Shown here: one piece after another, positions 6,953 to 14,804 of the stretch
Numbering within the stretch: position 1 is the first letter of the stretch
Layout of the letters: every line of letters starts with the position of its first letter
Assembly (NCBI GenBank): GCA_023426765.1
Contig: JAEZBW010000112.1
Location: 1 to 15,728 of the forward strand
DNA: 15,728 nucleotides
Direction: 5' to 3'
Source: Bacillota bacterium
Lineage (GTDB): Bacteria > Bacillota > Clostridia > DSM-8532
Made by a program: the position numbers and the translations under genes
The notes under the pieces: model-generated
What the model saw: only the letters and a program-made list of their open reading frames with translations
Database searches by the model: none
Told to the model about the DNA's origin: nothing

Positions 6953-8056
6953 ATGGAAGTTGTTACAACCAACACACTGACACAGAAGCAGGCACAACAG
7001 CTGGATGAAATGAAAATATGGGAGGCATTAACCCACGAGGAACAGCAAAAGGTTTCCGAAGTGAAGGAAATGATCGATATCAATGATACTCAGGCCATTC
7101 TCCAATATGGTATTCAGGCCCAGAGCAGCATTTCCGGCTTTTCCGACACCGTTCTTTCCCAGATTCGCAGCAAGGACAGCGGTCATGTGGGTGAAGTACT
7201 TACCGACCTGATGGTAAAAGTGAAGGAGCTTGACGTGGACAGCCTGGGTGAAAATGAAGGGCTGTTTACCAAGCTGTTTGGCAATGTGAAGGCAAAGGCG
7301 CAGAAGTTCGTGATGCAGTATGACAAGCTCAGCGTCCAGATCGACAGGATCATCGATGAGCTGGAAAAAGCCAGGATGCAGCTGCTGAAAGACATCACCC
7401 TGCTGGACGGCCTTTATGATAAAAACCTGGAGTACATGCATCAGCTGGATGTGTACATTCTGGCCGGATCGCTGAAGCTTACCGAAATAAATGAAAAGCT
7501 TCTTCCCGAGTTAAAGGCAAAAGCAGAGCAAACCAATAACGCCGCAGATGCGCAAAAGGTGAAGGACATGCTCAGCCTTGCAAACCGCTTTGAAAAGAAG
7601 CTGTATGATCTGAAGCTCAGCCGGATGATCGCCATTCAGACAGCCCCGCAGCTTCGCCTGATTCAAAGCAATGACCAGACCCTCGTTGAAAAAATACAAA
7701 GCTCCATCCTCAATACCATTCCGTTGTGGAAGAACCAGATCATCATCGCGATGACGCTTTTCCGCCAGGAAAAGGCCCTGAAGATGCAGGCCGAAGTGAA
7801 TCGCACCACCAATGAGCTTCTGGCGAAAAACTCTGAAATGCTGAAGGTGAACTCCATCGAAGTGGCCAGAGAGTCTGAAAAGGGCATTGTCGAAATGGAA
7901 ACCCTGAAAAAGGTGAACAGCGATCTGATCGAAACCATCGAGGAAACGCTGCGCATTCAGCAGGAAGGCAGGGTGAAACGCCAGGCAGCCGAATCCGAAA
8001 TCAGGACGATGGAAACCGACCTGAAGAAGAAGCTGATGGAAGTGAAGGATTTTTAA
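6953..8056 (+). CDS. TelA/YaaN-like toxic anion resistance family protein
   Basis: This 367-residue protein belongs to the TelA family (PF05816), first linked to tellurite resistance and including B. subtilis YaaN; its biochemical role is not established. The protein is hydrophilic, lacks membrane segments or a signal peptide, and is predicted to be mostly helical with long coiled-coil stretches, notably at about residues 120-150 and 260-367. Family-like segments include FGNVKAKAQKFVMQYDKLSV, the YDKNLEYMHQLDVYILAG stretch and TIPLWKNQIIIAMTLFRQEKA. The start is set by GGGGAGGG at 6938-6945. It forms an operon with the upstream xpaC-like gene and is followed by a strong terminator, so the two proteins probably act together at the membrane. 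Confidence 0.88.
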   Translation: MEVVTTNTLTQKQAQQLDEMKIWEALTHEEQQKVSEVKEMIDINDTQAILQYGIQAQSSISGFSDTVLSQIRSKDSGHVGEVLTDLMVKVKELDVDSLGENEGLFTKLFGNVKAKAQKFVMQYDKLSVQIDRIIDELEKARMQLLKDITLLDGLYDKNLEYMHQLDVYILAGSLKLTEINEKLLPELKAKAEQTNNAADAQKVKDMLSLANRFEKKLYDLKLSRMIAIQTAPQLRLIQSNDQTLVEKIQSSILNTIPLWKNQIIIAMTLFRQEKALKMQAEVNRTTNELLAKNSEMLKVNSIEVARESEKGIVEMETLKKVNSDLIETIEETLRIQQEGRVKRQAAESEIRTMETDLKKKLMEVKDF

Positions 8057-8132
8057 GGGATCCTTCCGGCCGGTTTTCAATCCCAAAGCTGCCAGTTCAC
8101 GCGGCATGGTTGAATAAGAATTGTAAACAATT

Positions 8133-8157
8133 AAACCCCGGCATTGCCGGGGTTTTT
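8133..8157 (+). terminator. Intrinsic terminator of the xpaC-telA operon
   Basis: AAACCCCGGC (8133-8142) pairs perfectly with GCCGGGGTTT (8146-8155) across a 3-nt loop, and the T-run extends to 8157. This is a classic GC-rich rho-independent terminator 76 bp after the telA-like stop codon. Confidence 0.92.
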
Positions 8158-8214
8158 CATTAAGGTAATGAACTGACTACAGCATTATAACCATCCGAAG
8201 TACCATGCTTTTTC

Positions 8215-8244
8215 TTGACAATTCTTTGTCAAGTCATGTATAAT
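8215..8244 (+). promoter_or_regulatory. Near-consensus housekeeping promoter of the ileS T-box leader
   Basis: A perfect -35 TTGACA (8215-8220) and a perfect -10 TATAAT (8239-8244) are separated by 18 bp. Transcription should start near 8251, which fits the T-box leader. The -35 lies within a perfect 8-bp inverted repeat, CTTGACAA (8214-8221) and TTGTCAAG (8226-8233). Confidence 0.88.
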
Positions 8245-8250
8245 TAGGGT

Positions 8251-8494
8251 CAAAGCTGAGAAAAGCTGTGACCGGAAAGAGTAAGCAGGTAAAACCTCAC
8301 AGAGAGCGAAGTACAGGTGGAAGCTTCGCAGGGTACGCCTTCTGAAAATCCTCTGGTAGCTGTAAGCTGAAACATCAGGAGTAAGCAAACCGGCCGGGGC
8401 CGTTACACCCCGCACAAGTGACGGATTTGTTCCGTAATTTGGGTGGTACCGCGTAAGCATGCCTTTCGTCCCATGGGGATGAAGGGCTTTTTTT
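8251..8494 (+). promoter_or_regulatory. T-box riboswitch (tRNA-Ile responsive) with terminator
   Basis: This leader RNA senses uncharged tRNA-Ile and controls readthrough into ileS. Stem I has AGAGA (8301-8305), an apical stem GCGAAG (8306-8311)/CTTCGC (8324-8329) and a GGTGGAA-type loop. The specifier region reads GAAACATCAGG, giving codon ATC (Ile) at 8374-8376. A small stem ACGGA/TCCGT (8421-8425/8431-8435) precedes the T-box core TGGGTGGTACCGCG (about 8440-8453). Its TGGT bulge complements an ACCA tRNA end. The terminator pairs GCCTTTCGTCCC (8461-8472) with GGGATGAAGGGC (8476-8487), allowing G-U pairs, and is followed by seven T (8488-8494). The downstream ileS confirms the amino acid assignment. 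Confidence 0.95.
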
Positions 8495-8547
8495 ATTGTT
8501 TAAATTTTAGGAAACACTATGGGCATGCCAGCAGATGATTAAGCTTT

Positions 8548-8588
8548 ATCCTGAGCGCAGCGAATGTCATCCCTCGCTGGCTCCGGAT
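8548..8588 (+). repeat. REP-like imperfect hairpin between T-box and ileS
   Basis: ATCC-t-GAGC-g-CAGCGA (8548-8563) pairs with TCGCTG-GCTC-c-GGAT (8574-8588), a 14-bp stem with one mismatch and one bulge. The CCTGAGCGCAGCGAA wording resembles dispersed short repeats that I recall from several bacterial genomes. It sits in the roughly 150-nt spacer after the T-box terminator, which holds no gene. Only one copy is in this window, so repeat status is inferred. Confidence 0.5.
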
Positions 8589-8655
8589 CTCAACCGCGAA
8601 ATGCCCGGCAAACAAATAAAACCATACAGATGGCCAAAAATATGGAGGAAATGAA

Positions 8656-11412
8656 ATGGATTACGGAAAAACATTAAATCTGCCGAAAACCGAATTCCCG
8701 ATGCGGGGAAACCTGCCTCAGAAGGAACCCGACATTCTGAAGCAGTGGTACGAAACCGATATTTACCAAAAGCGCCTTGAAAGGAACGAAGGCCATGAGA
8801 AGTTCATCCTGCACGACGGCCCCCCGTACGCCAATGGCGGTATACATCTGGGCACGGCGCTGAATAAGGTGTTAAAGGATATCATCATCCGTTATTATGA
8901 CATGAAAGGGTATTACACCCCATACGTTCCTGGCTGGGACACCCATGGTCTTCCCACCGAAAACCGCGCAATCAACGAACTTGGGCTGAACCGGCATGAA
9001 GTCGGTCCGGTGAAGTTCCGTCAGGCCTGCGAAGGAATCGCCCGCAAGTATCTGGATGTTCAGCGCGAAGCCTTTAAACGGCTGGGCGTCATCGGTGACT
9101 GGGATGACCCGTACATCACCCTGCTGCCCGAATTTGAAGCGAAACAGATTGAAGTGTTCGGAAAAATGGCTGAGCGCGGCTGCATATACAAGGGGCTGCG
9201 CCCGGTGTACTGGTGCCCGGTCTGTGAAACTGCGCTGGCAGAAGCCGAGATTGAATATCAGGATGATCATGGTCAATCCATTTATGTGAAGTTTGCCGTA
9301 AAGGATGACAAAGGCAAATTAAAGGGCATCGTTGACGATCTTGATAAAACCTATGTGGTGATCTGGACCACGACCACCTGGACCCTGCCCGGAAACGTGG
9401 CTATTTCAGTGAATCCCGAATTCACCTACTCCGTGCTGAAAGCCGGAGATGAAACCTATATCATGGCGAGAGAGCTGGCCGACGCCTGCATGAAGCTCGC
9501 CGGAAAAGGAGAATACCAGGTGCTGGGCGAACTGATGGGCAGCGATCTGGAATATGTCGTTTGCCGCCATCCATTTTTGGATCGGGATTCGCTGGTGATC
9601 ACCGGCGATCATGTCACCCTGGATGCCGGTACGGGATGTGTGCATACCGCTCCCGGCCATGGCGTGGAAGACTTCATCGTATGCAAGAAGTACGAAACGC
9701 TGCCGGTTATCGTACCCGTAGACGGAAAAGGTGTTCTAACACAGGAAGCGGGCGAATTTGCCGGTCTGTCTTATAAAGATGCCAACAAGGCGATCCATAA
9801 GCATTTGAAGGAAACCGGAGCGTTGCTTGCCGACGCGATGATCGATCATACCTATCCCCATTGCTGGCGCTGTAAAAGTCCGGTTCTGTTCCGTGCCACA
9901 GAACAATGGTTCATCTCCGTGGAGAGCTTCAAAAAGGAAGCGCTGGAAGCCATTAAAGAAGTTCGATGGATTCCCGAATGGGGAATGGAGCGTATTTCAA
10001 AGATGGTCGCAGACCGCAACGACTGGTGCATCTCCCGTCAACGGATGTGGGGGGTACCTATTCCGATTTTCTATTGCAATGAATGCGGAAAGGAAGTCAT
10101 CAACAAAGACACCATCCAGGCGGTTCAGGAGCTGTTTGCAAAGGAAGGATCCACAGCCTGGTTTGCACGGGAAGCCTCTGAAATCCTGCCGGATCATATC
10201 CGATGCTCCTGCGGGCACAATACCTTCCGGAAAGAAACCGACATCATGGATGTTTGGTTTGATTCGGGCTCCACGCATGCCGGTGTTTTGGAAACAAGGC
10301 CCCAGCTTGCCTGGCCGGCCGACATGTACCTCGAGGGAAGCGATCAGCACCGCGGCTGGTTCCAGTCCTCTCTGCTGACGGCTGTTGCTACAAAAGGGAA
10401 AGCCCCTTATAAGCAAGTTTTAACCCACGGCTATGTCGTCGACGGACAGGGCAGAAAGATGTCCAAATCCCTGGGCAACGGGATGGACCCGATGGATATC
10501 GTCAATCAGTATGGCGCTGATATCCTGAGGTTATGGGTTGCAGCGTCGGATTACAAAACCGATATCCGCATCTCCAATGACATCATCAAACAGCTGGCTG
10601 AAAGCTACCGGAAGATCCGGAATACCGCCCGGTTTATTCTGGGCAATATAGAAGATTTCAACCCTGAAACCATGTCTGTGCCTTATGCGCAGATGGAAGA
10701 GATTGATCAGTGGGCGCTGATGCAGCTGAACAACCTGATCCATACTGTTGAGGATGCATTTTCCCGGTATGAGTTCCATGGCTTTATTCATAACATTCAC
10801 AGCTTCTGCGTTCTGGACATGAGCAACTTCTATCTGGATGTAACCAAGGACAGATTGTATGCATCGAAAACCGAAGATGTAAAACGCCGCTCGGGGCAAA
10901 CTGCCATGTATATCATTCTGGATGCGCTGGTTCGCATGCTGGCCCCTGTTTTGGCCTTCACCAGCGAAGAGATCTGGAAATACATGCCCCACACCGAAGG
11001 GGACAATGTCCAGAGCATCCAGCTGAACAGCTGGCCAAAGGTGAATGAAGCATATGCCAATCCGGGCCTGCAGGAAAAGTGGGATCACCTGCACCAGATC
11101 AGGGACGAAGTGTTAAAAGCCCTTGAAAATGCAAGAAATGAAAAGGTTATCGGTTCTTCTCTGGAAGCCGGTGTGCGCTTGAAGGCATCGGGCGCGGAAT
11201 ATTCCTTCCTGAATGAGAATAAGGATATTCTGCCTATGATCTTCATCGTTTCGGAGGTGCTTCTTGAAGAGGATGCCGGTGCGAAAACCCTTGAAATTGA
11301 AGTGACGAGAGCTTCCGGAGAAAAATGCGAACGCTGCTGGATATACAGCCCCACCGTCGGGAAAAATCATGATCATCCGACGTTGTGTGACCGATGCTCT
11401 GATGTAGTTTAA
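8656..11412 (+). CDS. ileS: Isoleucyl-tRNA synthetase
   Basis: This cytoplasmic enzyme charges tRNA-Ile with isoleucine using ATP. The 918-residue length is typical of bacterial IleRS. It has the class I HIGH-type signature as HLGT at residues 64-67 (GPPYANGGIHLGTALNK), followed by the CP1 editing domain with TTTWTLPGN and GCVHTAPGHGVEDF. The KMSKS loop is at residues 601-605 (GRKMSKSLGNGMDP). A helical anticodon-binding region and a C-terminal zinc finger with C891, C894, C911 and C914 complete it; the zinc finger points to the common bacterial type. GGAGG at 8644-8648 lies 7 nt before ATG 8656. Expression is controlled by the T-box leader upstream. The fourth position of the HIGH motif is Thr instead of His, a variation I believe occurs in clostridial enzymes. 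Confidence 0.98.
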   Translation: MDYGKTLNLPKTEFPMRGNLPQKEPDILKQWYETDIYQKRLERNEGHEKFILHDGPPYANGGIHLGTALNKVLKDIIIRYYDMKGYYTPYVPGWDTHGLPTENRAINELGLNRHEVGPVKFRQACEGIARKYLDVQREAFKRLGVIGDWDDPYITLLPEFEAKQIEVFGKMAERGCIYKGLRPVYWCPVCETALAEAEIEYQDDHGQSIYVKFAVKDDKGKLKGIVDDLDKTYVVIWTTTTWTLPGNVAISVNPEFTYSVLKAGDETYIMARELADACMKLAGKGEYQVLGELMGSDLEYVVCRHPFLDRDSLVITGDHVTLDAGTGCVHTAPGHGVEDFIVCKKYETLPVIVPVDGKGVLTQEAGEFAGLSYKDANKAIHKHLKETGALLADAMIDHTYPHCWRCKSPVLFRATEQWFISVESFKKEALEAIKEVRWIPEWGMERISKMVADRNDWCISRQRMWGVPIPIFYCNECGKEVINKDTIQAVQELFAKEGSTAWFAREASEILPDHIRCSCGHNTFRKETDIMDVWFDSGSTHAGVLETRPQLAWPADMYLEGSDQHRGWFQSSLLTAVATKGKAPYKQVLTHGYVVDGQGRKMSKSLGNGMDPMDIVNQYGADILRLWVAASDYKTDIRISNDIIKQLAESYRKIRNTARFILGNIEDFNPETMSVPYAQMEEIDQWALMQLNNLIHTVEDAFSRYEFHGFIHNIHSFCVLDMSNFYLDVTKDRLYASKTEDVKRRSGQTAMYIILDALVRMLAPVLAFTSEEIWKYMPHTEGDNVQSIQLNSWPKVNEAYANPGLQEKWDHLHQIRDEVLKALENARNEKVIGSSLEAGVRLKASGAEYSFLNENKDILPMIFIVSEVLLEEDAGAKTLEIEVTRASGEKCERCWIYSPTVGKNHDHPTLCDRCSDVV

Positions 11413-11422
11413 GGTTACGGAA

Positions 11423-11553
11423 GGGGGACATCCGGGTTGCATGGGCGAGTTGGAGGCTTTACCTTCGACCAGCCGCTGCTTTGCGGGTTCTTCGGTTAGG
11501 GGACACACCGCTGCTTTGCGGGTCAGGATGTTTGCGGAATGTCCCCTGTTTTT
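11423..11553 (+). repeat. GGGGACA/TGTCCCC inverted-repeat block, possibly also the ileS terminator
   Basis: The spacer after ileS holds GGGGACATCCG (11424-11434), a second GGGGACA (11499-11505) and TGTCCCC (11540-11546). The inner pair forms a long hairpin: GGGGACA-ca-CCGC (11499-11511) against GCGG-aa-TGTCCCC (11534-11546), followed by TGTTTTT. A 16-bp direct repeat CCGCTGCTTTGCGGGT occurs at 11473-11488 and 11508-11523; each copy is itself a small CCGC/GCGG hairpin. This looks like a mobile or REP-type noncoding element. The T-rich end suggests that it may terminate ileS transcription. Confidence 0.6.
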
Positions 11554-11569
11554 AAGGAGGGTGCAGTGG

Positions 11570-12622
11570 ATGGATACAGCTGAATTAATTAAGGGTTTGT
11601 GCACCATCAATGCCATGACGGGTTTTGAAAGCCGGGCTTGTGATGCAATCAAAAGCTATTTTGAGCCCGTCTGCGATAAAGCCTGGGTGGATCCCTTCTT
11701 CAATGTGATCGGCTATAAGAAGGGACTGGGTGAAAACCCTAAAAAAATCATGATCACCGCCCACTACGATCAAATTGGACTGATTGTTTCGGGGTATGAG
11801 AAAAACGGTTTCCTGAGGGTGTCCAACCTGGGCGGTATTGATACGAAGGCTTTGATGGCCAGTGAAGTGATGGTTCACGGAAAGCAGGACCTTTACGGGA
11901 TTATTGGCGCAAAGCCCCCGCACCTGCTGACCGAACAGGAAACCAAAAAGAACGTTAAAATGACCGAGCTTTTTATTGATACGGGTTTGCCCGATGAGGA
12001 ATTAAAACAGCAGACCTCACCAGGTGATCCGATTTCGATTGTTTCACAGGTGTCCTCCCTGGAGAATGGCTGCATCGCCGGGAAAAGCCTGGACAACCGG
12101 GCAGGGGTTGCCGCACTGGTGCTGATTCTGGAGCAACTGCAGGAGATGAAGCATGAAAATGATATTTATGTGGTTGCGACCGTTCAGGAGGAAACCGAGC
12201 TGCTGGGAGCGATTTCCTCGGCCTGGAGCCTGAACCCCGATATCGCCCTGGTGATTGATGTGTGTCACGGCGATATGCCCGAGGCGGACAAAAACCAAAC
12301 CTTTCCGTTGGGTAAAGGCGTTCCCGTCGGGATAGGACCCTCTTTCCACCGCGATGAAACAAAAGCCCTGCTGGAGGTGGCCAAAAAAGAAAGAATCCCC
12401 ACACAGCTTTGCATCGAGCCGGGAAATCCGGGCACCGAAGCCTGGGCTATCCAGGTTTCCCATACCGGAATACCAACACTGGAAGCATGCATCCCGCTTC
12501 GGTATATGCATACCGGCATTGAACTGCTGATGTTAAAGGATATTGAGTTGGCAGCCGCCCTTGCTGCGAAATATTCGGCCACGAAAGCCGGTGAAGCCAT
12601 CGGCTGTGAGGCTTGCTGCTGA
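11570..12622 (+). CDS. M42 family metallo-aminopeptidase, paralogue 1
   Basis: M42 enzymes are cytoplasmic, two-metal aminopeptidases that form large tetrahedral (TET) particles and trim short peptides. This 350-residue protein keeps all expected residues: H65 and D67 in AHYDQIG, D175 in SLDNRAG, catalytic base E207 with ligand E208 in VQEET, D230 in LVIDV, and H314 in LRYMHTG. Unusual points are YDQIG where the other two copies have MDEIG/MDEVG, a QEETELLGA variant, GTEAWA where GTDA is common, and a cysteine-rich tail ending GCEACC. The start at 11570 follows AAGGAGG (11554-11560). An in-frame ATG at 11441 would run through the repeat block and is rejected. Another M42 gene follows 36 bp downstream. 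Confidence 0.93.
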   Translation: MDTAELIKGLCTINAMTGFESRACDAIKSYFEPVCDKAWVDPFFNVIGYKKGLGENPKKIMITAHYDQIGLIVSGYEKNGFLRVSNLGGIDTKALMASEVMVHGKQDLYGIIGAKPPHLLTEQETKKNVKMTELFIDTGLPDEELKQQTSPGDPISIVSQVSSLENGCIAGKSLDNRAGVAALVLILEQLQEMKHENDIYVVATVQEETELLGAISSAWSLNPDIALVIDVCHGDMPEADKNQTFPLGKGVPVGIGPSFHRDETKALLEVAKKERIPTQLCIEPGNPGTEAWAIQVSHTGIPTLEACIPLRYMHTGIELLMLKDIELAAALAAKYSATKAGEAIGCEACC

Positions 12623-12658
12623 ATGCTTCAGGCTTGACGCCAACCGGGAGGATTTGAA

Positions 12659-13702
12659 ATGATCAACAAACTGATGGAGCTGACAAGGCTTGATGGAATA
12701 TCCGGCGACGAGCAGCTTGTTCGCCAGGCCATTATGGCGGGTATAAAGGATGAGGCGCTGCAATATCAGACTGACAGCATCGGAAACCTCATGGTGAAAG
12801 CAAAAACCAGCGGCAAATATGATTTCAAAGTGATGCTTTCCGCGCATATGGATGAAGTAGGGTTCATGATCTCCGGTATCACCGAGGATGGCAAGCTGAA
12901 GTTTGCCACAGTGGGCGGCATGGATCCCAGAATTCTGATCGGCCAGCAGGTGAGGGTGGGAACGAAAAAGGTACCCGGCGTCATTGGGTATAAATCCATT
13001 CATCTGCAGGATAAAACCGAGAGGGATGGCGTTGTAAAATTAAAGAACCTGTATATCGATATCGGTGTAAAAGACAAAACACAGGCTGAGGATATTGTGA
13101 CCCCGGGAGACTATGCAGCCTTTGCAGGCGAACCCGTTCTGTTCGGGAAAAACCGCCTGAAGGCCAAAGCACTGGATGACCGGGCGGGCTGTGCGATCCA
13201 GATGGAGCTTTTAAAAGAAGCCTGGCCTTTTGAGTTGGTCGCCTGCTTTACCGTACAGGAGGAAGTAGGCCTTCGCGGCGCAAGGGTTGCGGCAAACAGG
13301 GTGCAGCCCGATATTGCCGTCATTCTTGAGGGAACCACCTGTGCCGATGTACCGGGCGTAAAGGAGCATGAGGTATCCACAATGCTGGGCAAGGGCCCGG
13401 CAATCTCCTTCGCCGACAGAACCTCCATCGGGGACAGGGAACTGATAGAGCATTTTGTGAAGACCGCAGAAGCCGAAGGCATTCCATATCAGTGGAAGCA
13501 GACCGTATCCGGCGGCAATGACGCGGGCAGGATACAAACCTCCGGAAAAGGGGTCAGGATCGTTACCGTTTCAGCTCCCTGCCGTTATATCCATTCACCG
13601 GTTTCATGCCTGGATACAAACGATTTTATAAACATGCACAGGCTGGTCCGGGCAGCCTTGTTAAAACTGCCGCACCTGTTACAGGGGAGGAATGAAGGAT
13701 GA
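12659..13702 (+). CDS. M42 family metallo-aminopeptidase, paralogue 2
   Basis: This 347-residue M42 peptidase has H63 and D65 in AHMDEVG, D173 in ALDDRAG, E201-E202 in VQEEVGLRGA, and H312 in CRYIHSP. The ligand usually supplied by Asp is Glu here: E224 in VILEGTTCADVPG, whereas its neighbours have D230 and D216. This E-type variant also occurs in other M42 members and may tune metal or substrate preference. The C-terminal HSP segment continues as VSCLDT, so the Glu that follows in copy 3 is missing. The start has GGGAGGA at 12646-12652. Its stop overlaps the third M42 start by 4 bp (ATGA, 13699-13702), which implies coupled translation and possibly mixed oligomers. Confidence 0.93.
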   Translation: MINKLMELTRLDGISGDEQLVRQAIMAGIKDEALQYQTDSIGNLMVKAKTSGKYDFKVMLSAHMDEVGFMISGITEDGKLKFATVGGMDPRILIGQQVRVGTKKVPGVIGYKSIHLQDKTERDGVVKLKNLYIDIGVKDKTQAEDIVTPGDYAAFAGEPVLFGKNRLKAKALDDRAGCAIQMELLKEAWPFELVACFTVQEEVGLRGARVAANRVQPDIAVILEGTTCADVPGVKEHEVSTMLGKGPAISFADRTSIGDRELIEHFVKTAEAEGIPYQWKQTVSGGNDAGRIQTSGKGVRIVTVSAPCRYIHSPVSCLDTNDFINMHRLVRAALLKLPHLLQGRNEG

Positions 13703-14685
13703 TAGAATTATTAAAAGAACTGGCCGGCGCATATGGGCCATCCAGCCGCGAAGAGGAAGTCCGCAAACTGATTCAGGAAAAGATAGCCCCATTTGTGGAT
13801 GAAGTGCATACCGATGCGCTTGGTAATCTGATCGCTGTAAAAAAGGGCCCCGGAAAGCGGATTATGCTGGCCGCTCATATGGATGAGATCGGTGTGGTGG
13901 CAGCTTATGTTGACGAAAAGGGTTTCATTCGCTTTTCCAACATGGGCGGTGTCAGCCCATTTATTGCCGCAGGCCAGAGGGTGGTTTTTGGAAATGGCAC
14001 CGTTGGCACGGTTTGTTATGAAGAAGCCCTGGAAGAGATGAAGGATCTGAAGATAAACCGGATGTACATCGATATTGGCACGATAAGCAGGGAAGAGACC
14101 TGCCGGTACGTTCACCCCGGAGATATGGGCGTTTTTGTCGGCGAAACCCTTGAGCAAAACGGAAGATATATCTCAAAAGCGCTGGACGATCGTATTGGAT
14201 GTGCAATCCTGGTCGCACTCGCCCAGCAGATAAAAAACCTGCCCAATGAAGTGGTGTTTGCCTTTACCGTGCAGGAAGAGGTGGGGTTGCGAGGCGCCGG
14301 GCCTGCTGCATTTGGAATAAGGCCCGATCTGGCTGTGGCAGTGGACGTGACGAGTACCGGTGATACCCCGGACTGCAGGCCGCTTGCGATTGATTTGGGC
14401 AAGGGACCGGCTGTCATGATTAAGGACGCAAAGACCTTGTCCCATCCCCTGATAAAAGATACCCTTATAAGATGTGCAGAAGAGAAAAGCATCCCTTATC
14501 AGATTGAAGTTTTGAATGCAGGCGCTAATGACGCAGGTGCAATCCATATCACGGCCGGTGGAATTCCATCCGGTGGCGTTTCGATACCCTGCCGGTATCT
14601 GCATCGCCCCTGCGAGATGGTGGATAAAAATGATGTTCTGAATACAGTGAAGCTGTTGGACGCATTCATCCATACTGCATTTTAG
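13699..14685 (+). CDS. M42 family metallo-aminopeptidase, paralogue 3
   Basis: This 328-residue M42 peptidase is the closest of the three to the family consensus. It has H60 and D62 in AHMDEIG, D163 in ALDDRIG, E193-E194 in VQEEVGLRGAG, D216 in AVDVTSTGDTPD, and H302 in CRYLHRPCE. The sequence therefore predicts an active di-metal aminopeptidase that cleaves N-terminal residues from short peptides in the cytoplasm. The start at 13699 overlaps the previous stop as ATGA, and GGGGAGG lies at 13684-13690. It is the last gene of the tandem M42 group and is followed by a bidirectional terminator. The exact residue preference cannot be deduced. Confidence 0.94.
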   Translation: MIELLKELAGAYGPSSREEEVRKLIQEKIAPFVDEVHTDALGNLIAVKKGPGKRIMLAAHMDEIGVVAAYVDEKGFIRFSNMGGVSPFIAAGQRVVFGNGTVGTVCYEEALEEMKDLKINRMYIDIGTISREETCRYVHPGDMGVFVGETLEQNGRYISKALDDRIGCAILVALAQQIKNLPNEVVFAFTVQEEVGLRGAGPAAFGIRPDLAVAVDVTSTGDTPDCRPLAIDLGKGPAVMIKDAKTLSHPLIKDTLIRCAEEKSIPYQIEVLNAGANDAGAIHITAGGIPSGGVSIPCRYLHRPCEMVDKNDVLNTVKLLDAFIHTAF

Positions 14686-14754
14686 AGAGCAAACTGACCT
14701 TTCTCCGAATGAATGAAAGCAATGATTCAGGTTAAAGAATAGAATGATACAGAA

Positions 14755-14788
14755 AAGGCGTAAAAGAAGGTTCTTTCTTTTACGCCTT
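14755..14788. terminator. Bidirectional terminator between convergent genes
   Basis: AAGGCGTAAAAGAA (14755-14768) pairs perfectly with TTCTTTTACGCCTT (14775-14788) across a 6-nt loop. The - strand copy ends in a T-rich tract (complement of AGAAAA at 14751-14756), and the + strand is followed by GTTACTATTTT. It lies 70 bp after the third M42 stop and 17 bp beyond the end of the zinc-ribbon gene, so it probably serves both. Confidence 0.85.
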
Positions 14789-14804
14789 GTTACTATTTTG
14801 GATA

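Noticed and set aside
7511..8107. 198-codon - strand frame opposite the telA-like gene
   Set aside because: Antisense shadow with no ribosome site or recognisable domain.
8656..8860. HLGT in place of HIGH as a sign of a defective IleRS
   Set aside because: All other motifs are intact, the T-box is intact, and I believe Thr at this position occurs in clostridial IleRS; a functional enzyme is more likely.
11473..11523. Two 16-bp direct repeats as a minimal CRISPR array
   Set aside because: Only two short repeats with a 19-bp gap, no cas genes, and the repeats are part of a larger inverted-repeat structure.
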